The notes under the pieces: generated by a model | Seen by the model: the letters and a program-made list of their open reading frames with translations, nothing else | The model's database searches: none | What the model was told of the DNA's origin: nothing | Source of the DNA: Anodontia alba | Lineage: Eukaryota; Mollusca; Bivalvia; Lucinida; Lucinidae | Direction of reading: 5' to 3' | DNA: 64,000 nt | Assembly (NCBI GenBank): GCA_964016985.1 | Contig: OZ024823.1 | Span: 129,352,112-129,416,111 of the forward strand | Shown here: one piece after another, positions 54,048 to 64,000 of the stretch | Layout of the letters: each line of letters begins with the position of its first letter | Numbering within the stretch: position 1 is the first letter of the stretch | Made by a program: the position numbers and the translations under genes

Positions 54048-54287
54048 CATCTGAGCCACAGCATGACAAAACCAACAAAGTGACAATGCATCTGCAAAGA
54101 CAGCTCAACCTGGGCATTCATCCAGTCTGATCAGAATCTTTGCTGTCTACATGTAGAAACCTTGGGTCCTTAACTACCCACTGAGTGCACATGAAGACTC
54201 TGATCAGACTGGTGAATGCCCAGACTGATCTCAGTCTTCACTAGGTGCTCAGTCATTTTGTTGGTTTTGTATGTTGCAGCTCAAATT
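54048..54287. mobile_element. MITE family Q copy, nested in family D
   Basis: Ends 'tgagccacagcatgacaaaa' and 'ttttgtatgttgcagctca' are inverted. The two halves of a family D copy flank it: 'catagctctagataaacggg' on the left (54016) and 'catctcatctagagctatg' on the right (54404). Confidence 0.7.
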
Positions 54288-54482
54288 TTCTTATTTTTCC
54301 ATGAAAACATACATTGCTGATTCTCACTGGAACTCTCTGAGATGAAAAATAAAGAAAATATGAATATTTTTTGGTTGAAAAAATCATCTCATCTAGAGCT
54401 ATGTCACCTATTTACCTGTATTGCTTCAGACTTGCCTATAGCTCCAGATAATATACTGATTAATGTAAATACATGTGCTTTT

Positions 54483-54759
54483 CATTGTGAAAACGCACCT
54501 ATCCAAATATATAGAAAATTTCACCTCAAAAAATTGAAATTTTCAGATAAAAACTCTGATATTTTTCATATTTCTGCTCAAAAAATAGATTGTAGGTACT
54601 TGTTAGAACTGCCTCACTGAGGCAGTTCTAATGAGTACACAAAATCTATGTTTTTGAGCAGAAATAAGAAAAATAATGTATACCCCAGTAAACCCCAGTT
54701 TTACTATATAAAAGTGGGGTTTAAGGGGGTCAAAATTATATAGGCATGTTTGCGTGATG
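54483..54759 (-). mobile_element. MITE family E, copy 5
   Basis: Ends 'cattgtgaaaacgcacctat' and 'ataggcatgtttgcgtgatg'. The core 'ttagaactgcctcactgagg' and 'cagttctaatgagt' pairs through a compensated change (ctg/cag instead of ccg/cgg). Confidence 0.85.
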
Positions 54760-55164
54760 TAAATTCAATACTACACTATGTAAGTTATACAATTTTCTAC
54801 TATTCAAAGACTTTCAGTCCAATTTGAGACAGATATTAATCTCCAGGTACACTTTTCTATTATTGTCCATTTCAAGCTACTTTAAATCTCCAGACCACTA
54901 GACTTTAAGCTCTTCTAGTTTCTTTGAGAACATCTTTGTCCACCATCAAGAACATTCATAGACATTTCCATACAAACACACTGAAATGTAAGACAAGAAA
55001 GCATTTTAGGTTACTCTGTATTATCAAAGATAAGAAAGCATTTTAGATTACTCTGTATTATCAGTAGAATGATCAGACTTTTTGCTTATTTCGGGAACCT
55101 TGTGGAGAACATATAAATACACAATGTATTCAAAGTAAGTATCGTAACAACCCTAAGAATTGGA

Positions 55165-55360
55165 ACAGACAGGCCTAAGCAAACAGTGTAGACCTGATGA
55201 GATGCCACAGAATGTGGCATCTCATCAGGGTCTACACTGTAAGCCACTTGTCAAGCAATATTTTAAACACATGAACAGGTAGTGAAACAGACATCTGTAA
55301 ATTATAAACAAGTATGGAAAGTAGTTACTGGGTTCTAATAGGATAGGTAAGTACGGTAAC
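55165..55360. mobile_element. MITE family A copy
   Basis: 'gatgagatgccacagaatgt' with 'ggcatctcatc' forms the core, within 'agcaaacagtgtagacc' and 'gggtctacactgtaagc'. Confidence 0.8.
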
Positions 55361-55737
55361 AATTTTTCCAAAGAACTTAATCAGGAAAACTCTATGCAAA
55401 CTCTGCCAAACCTTACGGTGACTTTACCTTTCACTATATACTGATACTTCTTACAGCCTTTGCCCAGGATTTATTCAGTTCTACAGTATCTAATGATTCT
55501 GTAAGCAAGAAGATATGTACCAGACTGTGAATGGGCAGGCTGATCTGTATTTTCCCTGTCTACACTTGCCTAAAAGACCACTGTGACATTCCACAGACTT
55601 TCCAACAGATACATAGCTCAACCCATTTACGCTGAGTGGACTCTTCTACCTTGGTTCTTTGGACAGGTCCATTACCAATGGGGTGCAATTATTTTCATTA
55701 TTACCATATTTTATAGAAATTCATGTACATTGTATTT

Positions 55738-55805
55738 AATACAAACAATGTAGACCCAGATCAGATGCTACATTCTGTGGCATCTGATCTGGATCTACAC
55801 TGCTT
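55738..55805. mobile_element. MITE family A core
   Basis: 'caatgtagacccagatcaga' and 'tctgatctggatctacactg' surround 'tgctacattctgtggca'. Confidence 0.75.
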
Positions 55806-55974
55806 GCCAATTTCCTTTTTATGGGACACTAGGAATAAATGGTTAAGATGCTTTTAACCAAAAGTTCAATATTTTCTTATATCTCCACAAAAATATGTAA
55901 TGATACCACAACATGGCTTTAGATTATAAATTAGGTTAACATTCAAATCATATAAAGCCTCCTTTGACCCTTAA

Positions 55975-56455
55975 CCCTTGTCATGCTGAATAAATTGACA
56001 TGCTATGCCCATTGCTAAATGTTAGCCAATCAGATTACTTAATCCAGACTGTGGATATAAATTCACATACTGAATGAGACAAACGGTGCAGATTGCAGAT
56101 CCAGATCAGGTGGCTTCTTCAGAAGCCAACTGATCTGGGTCTACACTGTTTGCAAAGGCAGGTTTTTGTTTTTTTTTTTTTTTATTTTTGTTTTTTTGAT
56201 TCTGTTTTTACGGCCCTTTCAAGAATATTTTGCTTATATCGAGCCGATCATTCATCAAAGGTGGGCAAAAACTGGGGAACCCCGGGAAAAACTACCTGAC
56301 CATCCGTACACAAAACTTGGCTTTCCCACATGTGACTTGAGCGAGGCTCGAACCACAGCAGTGAGAAACCTAATGGATTAAGAGTCAACTCTCTATCCAC
56401 TAGGCTACGGGGGTCCGTTTAAAGGCAGGGTATATCCGGGTTCAGCAGGACAATG
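55975..56455. mobile_element. MITE family K copy split by a SINE
   Basis: Left end 'taacccttgtcatgctgaat' and right end 'gttcagcaggacaatggtta' are inverted. The two halves are separated by the SINE at 56163-56420. Confidence 0.8.
56163..56420 (-). mobile_element. SINE family III, tRNA-derived
   Basis: On the minus strand the head has an A-box-like GTAGCCTAGTGGATAGAG and a B box, GGTTCGAGCC, followed by a body ending in an A-rich tail (poly-T on the plus strand at 56163-56200). A 9-bp duplication, aaaggcagg, flanks it (56154-56162, 56421-56429). Confidence 0.8.
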
Positions 56456-56660
56456 GTTAAAGTGCAAAGTAAAATTGCAGCAAATGAAATTTATTTTTTT
56501 TCAATGGTATTTTTCAGGGAAAATAAGACTTAGAATTACAAGTGAATTATCTGCTAAGCTGATTAATCACATGAAATGTCAAGCTTTATTTTCTCTGAAA
56601 AATACAAAAGTATGTCAAAATGACATCTGCTGCAAATGTGATTAGCACTTTAACCCATTG
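56455..56660. mobile_element. MITE family J copy
   Basis: It contains 'aataagacttagaattacaa' and 'acatgaaatgtcaagcttta' arms around 'tctgctaagctgatta' and the right module 'gctgcaaatgtgattagcac'. Confidence 0.65.
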
Positions 56661-56686
56661 TAGACTGGAGACCTTTAAACAGGTAA

Positions 56687-56765
56687 TTGGCAAACAGTGC
56701 AGACCCAGATCAGATGCCACAGCACACAGCATCTGATCAGGGTCTCCACTGTTTGCAAATAGTTT
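56687..56765. mobile_element. MITE family A core
   Basis: 'ggcaaacagtgcagacccag' and 'gggtctccactgtttgc' around 'gatcagatgccacagcacac'. Confidence 0.75.
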
Positions 56766-57040
56766 AACCATTTTTCTCTCTGAATATCAAAATTACATAG
56801 CCTAACATACCTAAAATCAAAATTAGAATCTTCTAATATATAGTGTGGGAGAGTTCATTCAGTCTGCAATGGGTTCATGGTTAAAACTTGACTGTGTAAT
56901 TTTGTGTAATTTTGCATATATAACTATATGTAATTAACTAAATATGTTCAAAGCAAGATGTTTTGAGGCAAAATAAGAACAATATATATTTGGTTTTCTT
57001 TTAATCTCAAGCAAGGATCAAAGTTCATTTTCATTATTTA

Positions 57041-57208
<168 letters not shown>

Positions 57209-57711
57209 TTACATTTAATTATAATTTGGTACACTTCTTTTTAATTTTGCATATTAACATATTATAATGTCACACATTAGAATTATCTCAGTGAGGCAAA
57301 TTTAATGAACACACATACATGTATCATTTTCTCAACAAACTAGTCTGTTGCAAACAGCTGCAAAAATAAAAATTAAAAAAAAAAATAATAGAAAGTGCAT
57401 TTGTAAAACACTATGCCTCCAACCATTGTAAAACAGTGATACTATTTTGACCTATTGGCCATCTGAGCAAACCTCTCAAAATATTCAATTTTCAATAAAT
57501 ATACAGTGTGGCATACATCTGAAAGTATGAATGTGGCCAAAATTAAAATGTGCACACAAGCCCTTCCTGTCAACCTGCCAAATTTTGATGCTTCAGATGT
57601 TAAGTGTTTTACAGTATATTGTCCCTAAAAAGGGCCAAACTTAAAGAAGGGGCATAACTCTAATAAAATCCAAGTTTTTAGGTAATATACTCCTGTCTCA
57701 ATAAGTCTGCA

Positions 57712-57998
57712 GTGGTGATCGGGTGGTGCGAAGGTGTCATGTATCTTATGTCACCGGGGCGTCCAGCTGATATTGGCTTACAGTTGGGCAAGGCCTGCTA
57801 TCCTTGTAGCAGGTAAGGGTAGGTAGGTGATGTTTTTATTTCTTCTGTTTCTTCACTTTCATTCCTGTTCCTCTTTCTTCCCTGTCCCTCTCTTTCATCT
57901 CTTCTGCTATTTCTTCTGTCTCTTATCTCCCTTTCTCTGGGAGACGACACAAAATGACCCACAAGGGTTGACGTGTCGTTAAACCCCAACAATCAAAA
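57712..57998 (+). mobile_element. SINE-like element, family II, copy 2
   Basis: Matches 2551-2858 over its length but lacks one TTTCTTCCCTGTCCC unit. A perfect 14-bp duplication, tcaataagtctgca, lies at 57698-57711 and 57999-58012. Confidence 0.88.
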
Positions 57999-58499
57999 TC
58001 AATAAGTCTGCAAAATATCAAAGCCCTAGCTTGAATGCATTCTGAGACATCTTGCATACAAGGCAAAATGTGACATATGACTAAACAAATGGACAAACAA
58101 TGCAAAACCAATGTGCCCCTTCAACTTCTTCAAAGCAGGGGCATTAAAAAGATCCTTTTTAATCTTATTTTGTGTTAATACCAAAACAAGAACTGTACTA
58201 TCATATTTAACCTAAATATTTGGATACCTAAAATTTGAACAAACCATACTACTGTTCCTGTGTCTAAAAATAGCTCATTGAGTGGCAAACAATATGGACA
58301 GTAATAAGACACTGTGTATTAAGGTATCTGATCTATGTCTACACCATACGCTCAGGTCCGTCTGTCCACATCCTTAAGGTAAATATGGTATTTTATTAAA
58401 AATTCTTAATCAAACAAAATATAAGGGTACTAATTTGACAGCTTAGTTAATCATCTCTAAAGTTTCTATCCTTTCATTTAACCCTTTCAATCCTGTAGA

Positions 58500-58582
58500 C
58501 CAGTACAAACACCTACACAAACAGTATAGATCCAGATGAGATGGCTCATAATGAGCCATCTCATCAGGATCTACACTATTTT
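58500..58582. mobile_element. MITE family A core
   Basis: 'caaacagtatagatccagat' and 'atcaggatctacactatttt' around the perfect hairpin 'gagatggctcataatgagcc'. Confidence 0.75.
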
Positions 58583-58689
58583 CCAATCTGTTAATGATTC
58601 TGAGTAAAAAAAAAACCCTATTGACAATAATGGACATAACCAAATACAAAGGTGGAAGAGTCCACTTCAGAAACTCGGAAGTGAAAGGC

Positions 58690-58995
58690 TTAACCCTTAA
58701 AGCACCAATAACAACTGCAGCAAACAATAATTGTGATTTTTTTATTATTATTTTTCATAGACAATAAGTCTTGACATTTCATGTCAATCATCTGCCAAGG
58801 AGTTATTTGGACACCTAAAACATGAACAAATCCATTTTACTACTGTTCCTGTGTCGAAAATTTGATGAATGAGTGGCAAACAATATAGACAGTGATTAGA
58901 CAATTCACATGAAATGACAAGATCTATTTTCAATAAAAAAAAACAAAAAAAAAACGAATGTCATCTGCTACAAATTTTGCTTGGTACTTTGAGGA
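58690..58995. mobile_element. MITE family J copy interrupted by a family A half
   Basis: Left 'taacccttaaagcaccaata' and right 'tttgcttggtactttgagg' are the J ends. The hairpin is broken at 'atctgccaa', where about 105 bp of a family A end ('ttatttggacacctaaaaca' to 'gacagtgattagaca') is inserted before 'attcacatgaaatgacaaga'. Confidence 0.65.
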
Positions 58996-59189
58996 AATTT
59001 TAGAGTACAGCATTCATTAACATACGATGATTGAAGGAAAACTCTATCTGCTAACTAACCAATCAAAACCTTGGACATTCAACAAAGAAGCTATACCATA
59101 TTCGACCTAATAACCGCACATACTCCTATAAGCGCACAGTCAAGCAATTTCCAAGACTTTAGATTACAGCCCGTCTACTTTTAACCACT

Positions 59190-59284
59190 TCTTTATAAAA
59201 TCTTATGTTGTGGGTACTAATTTGAATTGCCTCGACTTGTCCAGGTAATTCAAATGAGTACCCACAACATGATTTTATAAAGAA
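59190..59284. mobile_element. Diverged family D hairpin
   Basis: 'ctttataaaatcttatgttg' and 'acaacatgattttataaag' are inverted; the core is 'tttgaattgcctcgacttgt' with 'ccaggtaattcaaat', paired but different in sequence from other D cores. Confidence 0.75.
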
Positions 59285-59289
59285 AATCA

Positions 59290-60720
59290 AAAGCATATCG
59301 CATAAGCATCATTAAATAAGCAGTTCTCTGCTGATCTTTCTTCAGTGTGTACCTTTATTAGGTATATTTCACTACACGTTTTTTTCCCAATAACTTTGAA
59401 AAAGCTAAGGGCACAGTGCGGTAATTAGATTGAATACGGTACTTTCTTTTTCAGCCTAGTATTGTACAGCATGACTAATCTACATGCCAACTAGTTTTTC
59501 ATGTACAAGCAAATTTTAAATCATGCAAGCCAATTAAAATTTAACTCAATGCTGATAACAAGCAGCTACAGTTTTCCCTGAGATAAGAAAATTCAACACT
59601 GTTTGGTAAAAAAAAAAAGCAACTTATCTGAAGTTGTGGAACTTATTAGAATTGCCTCAGAGGTAATTCTAATGTTCTCACAGCCTATATTTTGGAACAT
59701 AATTTATGCTAAATAAGAAATTGCCATAAGGTGGCCAATGTCCTAAGACAAAATATAAGCAGCAGTTGTCCTAATAAGCAGCAGTAAATTTGACAAATAT
59801 TAACAAACAGAAACATGGAGACAACTGAGAAACCAACACTGCAAGTTATCTTCCTTGCATCTGTGTCATTCTTGGGTCAAGGTGAATGTATCTAAGAAGT
59901 TTCCTGACACTATCCAAGGAGTTAAGGAGTTATAGCCAAGACCTGGAATTTTACATTTTAAAACCTGATGATTTTAAGTAAAAGGCAAAAAACTCTAACA
60001 GAAATTTTCAAGAGGTAATAGTGTTATGTGAACTATTGCATCAGTGAAGAGAACCTATTTGATGTGAGTTTTGATTAAAATGCATAATATGGTGAAAGAG
60101 TAACAGCCCCAATATAAAAATGAACCAAAAAGGGGCAATACAGAAACTAAGTTAGCAAGAGTTATCTACCATGCATGTGTGTCATGCCCTTAAGGCTTCA
60201 CATACATTTAAACTGAGCAATTGTTTTTCATCACTCTATGAAAGAGAAAAACAGCAAATTTCAATCCGAAAGATAGTGTAAATGTGAATTTCATGACATT
60301 ATTCCAAGTGTTTTTGTAGTTATGTCTGTATACAGAATGCTAGTATGACCAATGTCTCAAGTTTTGCTAACAAAATGTCATGAGCATGTGAGGGAGTGGG
60401 GATTCAGGGGAGGTGTGGGTGGACCTAAAAACTACCTGGGGATATGACTACATGACTAAGGTCAGTATCCTTACTAGCTATAGTCCACTATGGTAACAGC
60501 TGGCAAATTATAATAATCTGTTTGGCATGTTAGGTATAGATATTACAGATAATCGTGTATAGTTTCCCTTTTTAATATCTTTTAATACAGTATAAATAAT
60601 TTAAATATTATATTAATGTAAATTGCTACAAAATGGTGCTATATACAAACTCACCAGTTCCTATGTAAAAGAAGAATGAGGACTAATTACATGAATTATA
60701 TCACACAATAATGATGCTTA
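59290..60720. other. Intergenic or intron, decayed repeats
   Basis: No exon was recognised. At 59625-59720 there is a small family D-like hairpin ('attagaattgcctcagaggt'). At 59820-60370 the text resembles a diffuse repeat ('agttatcttccttgcatctg' and 'agttatctaccatgcatgtg' in two diverged direct copies about 330 bp apart). Confidence 0.4.
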
Positions 60721-60724
60721 AAGG

Positions 60725-60910
60725 GAATAGATAACTAATGTAATATTTGCATACCTGCTCTCTTGGGGGCTACTCTTAAAGAAAGGAATTTTGCTCCCGC
60801 TGGGAGCAAAATTCTTTCCTTTCAGAGTAGTCCCCAACTCTGATAGGTTTCAAGCACTGGAAAGGAAACTACCTGTCTGCAAAAGGGACCTCTCTTTGCA
60901 AAAATGGTAG
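60725..60910. mobile_element. MITE family G copy
   Basis: 'gggggctactcttaaagaaa' and 'ctttcagagtagtccccaac' are mirrored around 'ggaattttgctcccgctggg' and its partner. Confidence 0.75.
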
Positions 60911-60991
60911 CACATTATTTCAGGTATATCTATTCACCTCAGTCCACATCCAAATAGCAAATGTTGTAGAATCTACAGTACATACATGTAT

Positions 60992-61130
60992 ATCCAGATA
61001 GGAGAAGTATTGAGAGGAACATGTTTCCTATTTCTCAGTAAAAAAAACGTATGTTGTGGGGTACTAATAGAAGCGCTTCTAATGAGCACCCACAACATAT
61101 GTTTTTACTGAGAAATAACTACTTCCACCT
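60992..61130. mobile_element. MITE family D copy
   Basis: 'tatttctcagtaaaaaaaac' and 'tttttactgagaaata' are mirrored; the apex is short, 'ctaatagaagcgcttctaat'. Confidence 0.75.
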
Positions 61131-61142
61131 TCAGTGGACTGC

Positions 61143-61213
61143 TATCATCAGTGGGATTTGAACCCGGGACTTGAGATCAGAAGTAGGAGCACTAACCACT
61201 CGGCCACATGGAT
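61143..61213 (-). mobile_element. tRNA-like SINE head
   Basis: On the minus strand TGGCCGAGTGGTTAGTGC (A box, Ser/Leu-tRNA-like) and GGGTTCAAATCCC (B box) are correctly spaced. The outer stem does not pair, so a functional tRNA is unlikely. Confidence 0.5.
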
Positions 61214-61699
61214 GCTTCCAGTGACAACTGAAGACCTGATCAAACTGTACATGGTAGTACAGCAGCTCAAACTGAAAAACGACGCTTGATCAGACTGTAC
61301 AAATTCTGCTGCATGCATTATACATATTTCCCTAAATTATCAAAGTAATCATTCACACTGACCACAAATATTTGGATATAAAGTTGTTCCAGTGTAAAGA
61401 GAAACTACAGAACAAAGACATAGCTGGTACGTGTACCTCAAAAGTGACAGATCAGAAAAAGGATTTCTTTTTTACTATGAGAGAAGGTAAAAGCACAGGA
61501 AAAGATTTCCTATTTTAAACTAGTTTTGCTCATGTAAGACTATATCATGTTTGTTTGTTTTTCTTTTCTGCAGTATGAACAAATGAATGTTTGTTTAAAT
61601 GAATGTTCTTAAATAACTACTAAAGGTAACTGTCTGAAATCACTAGGACAAACAACACTAACAAAAAAAAACAAAAAAACTACAGATGTGTGTTTGTAA

Positions 61700-61985
61700 A
61701 ACACTATGCCCATAACTATACACTTGTCCTTACAAAATGAAAAAGTTAAAAAAAAAGGCCACATTTCGCACAAAATTAATCCGATTTTTTTTTCAAAAGT
61801 TCATCAGGTGATCTTTTTCCCAGCCACTGTAAGCTCACCAAGTTTCAAGTTCCTAGCTCAAGTAGTTACTAAGATACCTTACTCACAAGAAAAGCAAGAC
61901 AAATGGATGCAGACAGACAGACAGACAGACAGACAAATGATCCAAAGGCAATATGCCCCTCCAATTTCCTTGAAGTTGGAGGCAT
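61700..61985. mobile_element. (CAGA)n-associated repeat element
   Basis: A (CAGA)n run (61911-61936) is followed by 'ggcaatatgcccctccaatt' and 'gttggaggcataaa'. The preceding 'ctcaccaagtttcaagttcc' is typical of a diffuse invertebrate repeat with an internal microsatellite. Left boundary not defined. Confidence 0.5.
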
Positions 61986-62192
61986 AAAAACATCAGTTGC
62001 AGAAACACTGTATACAAATAGATGAAGGTTGCATTTATTTCGAATTGTTTCAATATGCAAGTTTTTTTGAAGACTATTTATTTTATGTGCTATTGTTTAT
62101 GAAGTAAAGCAAATATCAACTACATCCATCCAGCACTTGAGAGATACACATCTTTAAAAACATAAATTTATAACTTTAACATGAAAATTCTA

Positions 62193-63531
62193 CGAGGGAT
62201 GTTCGAAATGAATTGCTTATTGTCCTCTAGCTCGATATCCACGTGGGGCACGATAAAAACCAATACATGCCTGTATAGGGCTATTCAATATCTACACAAT
62301 GGTGTATAAATGTACATGTTAGACTAAGTGTAAGACATAAAATTTGCCATTTGAATACAAACAGTCATTGACCACTGCAGTAAAAATGGTTGGTAGAAGC
62401 GTCGACAAAAATGATGAAATACGGGCTTACATCAAAGCTCGCTCAAAACTTGGTTGTTCTTTGAAGAAGCTGATGACTGAAATTTCTACTGCTTTTGGAT
62501 CTTCTTGTGTGTCTTATGACACAGTTCTGCGGTGGAAAAAGAAATTTGAGTCTGGTGTAGAGTCCATCAAAAATGCACCGAAATCAGGTAGGCCAAAATC
62601 TGCATCTCGTAAAGAAATCGTTTCCAAAATAAAGGAAATCATTGAAGGAGATGCCAGATTTACAGTTCGTGATATTGCACGAAAGGTAGGCATATCCCTA
62701 TCAACGGTTCACCTTATTTTGAAGAAGCATTTGAAAGTCAGAAAATTTCTGCTAGATGGGTGCCACATCTGTTGACTGACGAGCAAAAGAGGCAACGGGT
62801 TAAAGTGGCCAAAAAGCTGCTTCAAATGTTTCCAAAATATGACAAAAAGCAGTTTGCCAATGTCGTCACAGGTGATGAAACCTGGGTCCATTATTTTGAG
62901 CCCGTCAGAAAGGTTAGCAATAAGATCTGGGCCACTAAACACAGCAAACGCCCAATAATTGCCAAACGTTCTTTGAGTACAAAGAAGGCTTTGTATGCAA
63001 TCTTCTTCTCTGGTGAAGGAGTCGCAATAAAAGTGCCAGTGAAAAAGGGCAAAAGCATCTCCGGAAAGTACTACAAAGACGTAGTACTGAAGAAACTGAA
63101 AAAGTATTATCAGAAAAGACGCCCTGCCACTGGTTTTAAACATGTCCGTCTTCTACATGACAATGCCCCAGTTCATACCTTCGCAATAGTTACGGTGTTT
63201 CTGAAGAAAGAAAAAGTAACTGTTTTGCCTCACCCCCCGTATTCCCCAGACCTTGCCCCATGTGATTTCTTTTTGTTTCCGAAATTGAAAGCATTCCTTG
63301 CTGGGCGGAAATACCAGTCCCAACAGGCACTTGGATCTGCCATTCAGCAGTACCTTATTACTGTGCCCAAATCAGCGTACCGTGACGCCTTCAAGAAGTG
63401 GATACATCGGCTGAAACTTTGCATTTCTAGCCACGGGGGGTACTTCGAGGGCATGAAATGAGTACTTTTGGGCTAACTTGAAATTTGAAGTCTCCAGATA
63501 GAAATAAGCAATTCATTTCGAACATCCCTCG
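62193..63531 (+). mobile_element. mariner transposon, complete with TIRs
   Basis: Perfect 29-bp terminal inverted repeats (CGAGGGATGTTCGAAATGAA and nine more bases) lie at 62193-62221 and 63503-63531. TA flanks the element at 62191-62192 and 63532-63533, the mariner target duplication. At 1339 bp with one transposase gene it has the normal mariner layout. Perfect TIRs suggest recent insertion. Confidence 0.95.
62386..63461 (+). pseudogene. mariner transposase (DD34D), single frameshift
   Basis: ATG at 62386 begins MVGRSVDKNDEI. The N-terminal part has two helix-turn-helix regions, a GRPKSA linker and a second helix ending IARKVGISLSTVHLILKKHL. After about residue 118 a one-base deletion in an A run at 62742-62745 shifts the frame to an early stop; the other frame continues through the WVPHLL motif to the stop at 63461. 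Catalytic residues are all present: D in VTGDETWVHYF, D in LHDNAPVH, and D in YSPDLAPCDFFLF, with 34 residues between the second and third, the mariner DD34D signature. Total length is about 358 codons, near normal. The YSPDLAP motif is intact. The copy cannot make full-length transposase as it stands. Confidence 0.92.
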
Positions 63532-63691
63532 TAAGTCTGTAACATTGATCTCAAGGTCACTAAGTGAGGCAGGCTTCACACTGAACAAAACTTTGGACCA
63601 CTATCAACAATTAATCTAAGTATGAACACAATCCATCTTGACATTCTGCTAATTTATCTTCAGCACATTAAAGAGTAAAGAAACCATATAT

Positions 63692-63885
63692 CATAGCTAC
63701 AGACAAGAGGGGGTAGCCACATAATATTTTTCTTATTTCTGAATAAAAACATATGTTGTGGGTACTCATTAGAAGTGCCTCACCGAGGCACTTCTAATGA
63801 GTTCCCACAAAATGTTTATGTTGAGAATAAAGAAATTATCGATACTTTTATGGTGAAAAAAAGACCTTATCTGGAACTATGATAT
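63692..63885. mobile_element. MITE family D copy, complete
   Basis: Ends 'tatcatagctacagacaaga' and 'cttatctggaactatgatat' are inverted. The core is 'actcattagaagtgcctcac' with 'gaggcacttctaatgagt'. It serves as the reference for the ends of the family. Confidence 0.85.
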
Positions 63886-64000
63886 ATGGTAGCTCCAGGT
63901 AAGATTTTTTTATCAAAACTGTTAGTCTATTTCTCTACAAAAGCACATGTTGCATCAAGGCTGTTCTAATACACACCCACAACATAGGATTTTTGTGAAG
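63886..64000. mobile_element. MITE family D copy, cut by window end
   Basis: 'atggtagctccaggtaaga' is the left end. A degenerate core ('catgttgcatcaaggctgtt' to 'acacccacaacatagg') follows, and the right end is not in the window. Confidence 0.6.

Noticed and set aside
61143..61213. tRNA-Ser/Leu gene
   Set aside because: Acceptor-stem pairing fails and no proper anticodon arm can be drawn.

Overview
This is about 64 kb of AT-rich eukaryotic DNA. It has split genes with GT/AG introns, tRNA-derived SINEs, a mariner transposon and a very dense population of palindromic MITEs. Several things suggest a bivalve mollusc, probably a clam-like species: a small coiled-coil/NHL-propeller TRIM-type gene, extreme MITE loads with hairpin cores, and short satellite-like tandem repeats inside inverted-repeat elements. 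The lineage is an inference; I could not run a search.

Genes. (1) A minus-strand two-exon gene encodes 252 aa with no recognised family. Its 43-nt first coding exon is at 16588-16630 and its terminal exon at 5698-6413, with a 10.2-kb intron full of mobile elements. (2) A minus-strand three-exon gene (34613 to 28913) encodes a 457-aa coiled-coil plus NHL/beta-propeller protein of TRIM type, without RING or B-box. (3) A possible 103-aa gene follows it on the same strand (28112-28423). (4) A plus-strand two-exon gene (36909-38959) encodes a 128-aa protein ending in an RII-alpha/Dpy-30-type dimerisation-docking domain; its promoter and start codon carry ETS, CCAAT and YY1-like motifs. (5) A minus-strand internal exon at 57042-57142 encodes a WD repeat typical of EMAP-like (EML) microtubule proteins; most of that gene lies in other exons that I cannot place with confidence. 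(6) A GC-richer intronless 317-codon ORF (25141-26094) lies inside inverted short-repeat arrays and is probably of mobile-element origin. It is followed four bases after the stop by a stem-loop identical in form to the histone mRNA 3' element.

Mobile DNA. 62193-63531 is a TA-flanked mariner element with intact TIRs and all three catalytic aspartates but a one-base frameshift. Three full copies plus one truncated copy of a tRNA-derived SINE, two copies of a second SINE and one of a third carry clear target-site duplications. At least ten MITE families occur, many nested. Four structures (18.4-20.4, 22.0-22.9, 24.3-24.8 and 24.1-26.7 kb) are foldback-like: inverted arms built from short tandem repeats. 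Two TIR-bounded elements contain internal satellite arrays (7924-10166, about 13 units near 150 bp; 18957-19661, three units near 192 bp).

The protein-coding content is about 4 kb; the remainder is intron or intergenic DNA. The host genes have no obvious functional link to each other. The most unusual content is the repeat architecture around 18-27 kb.
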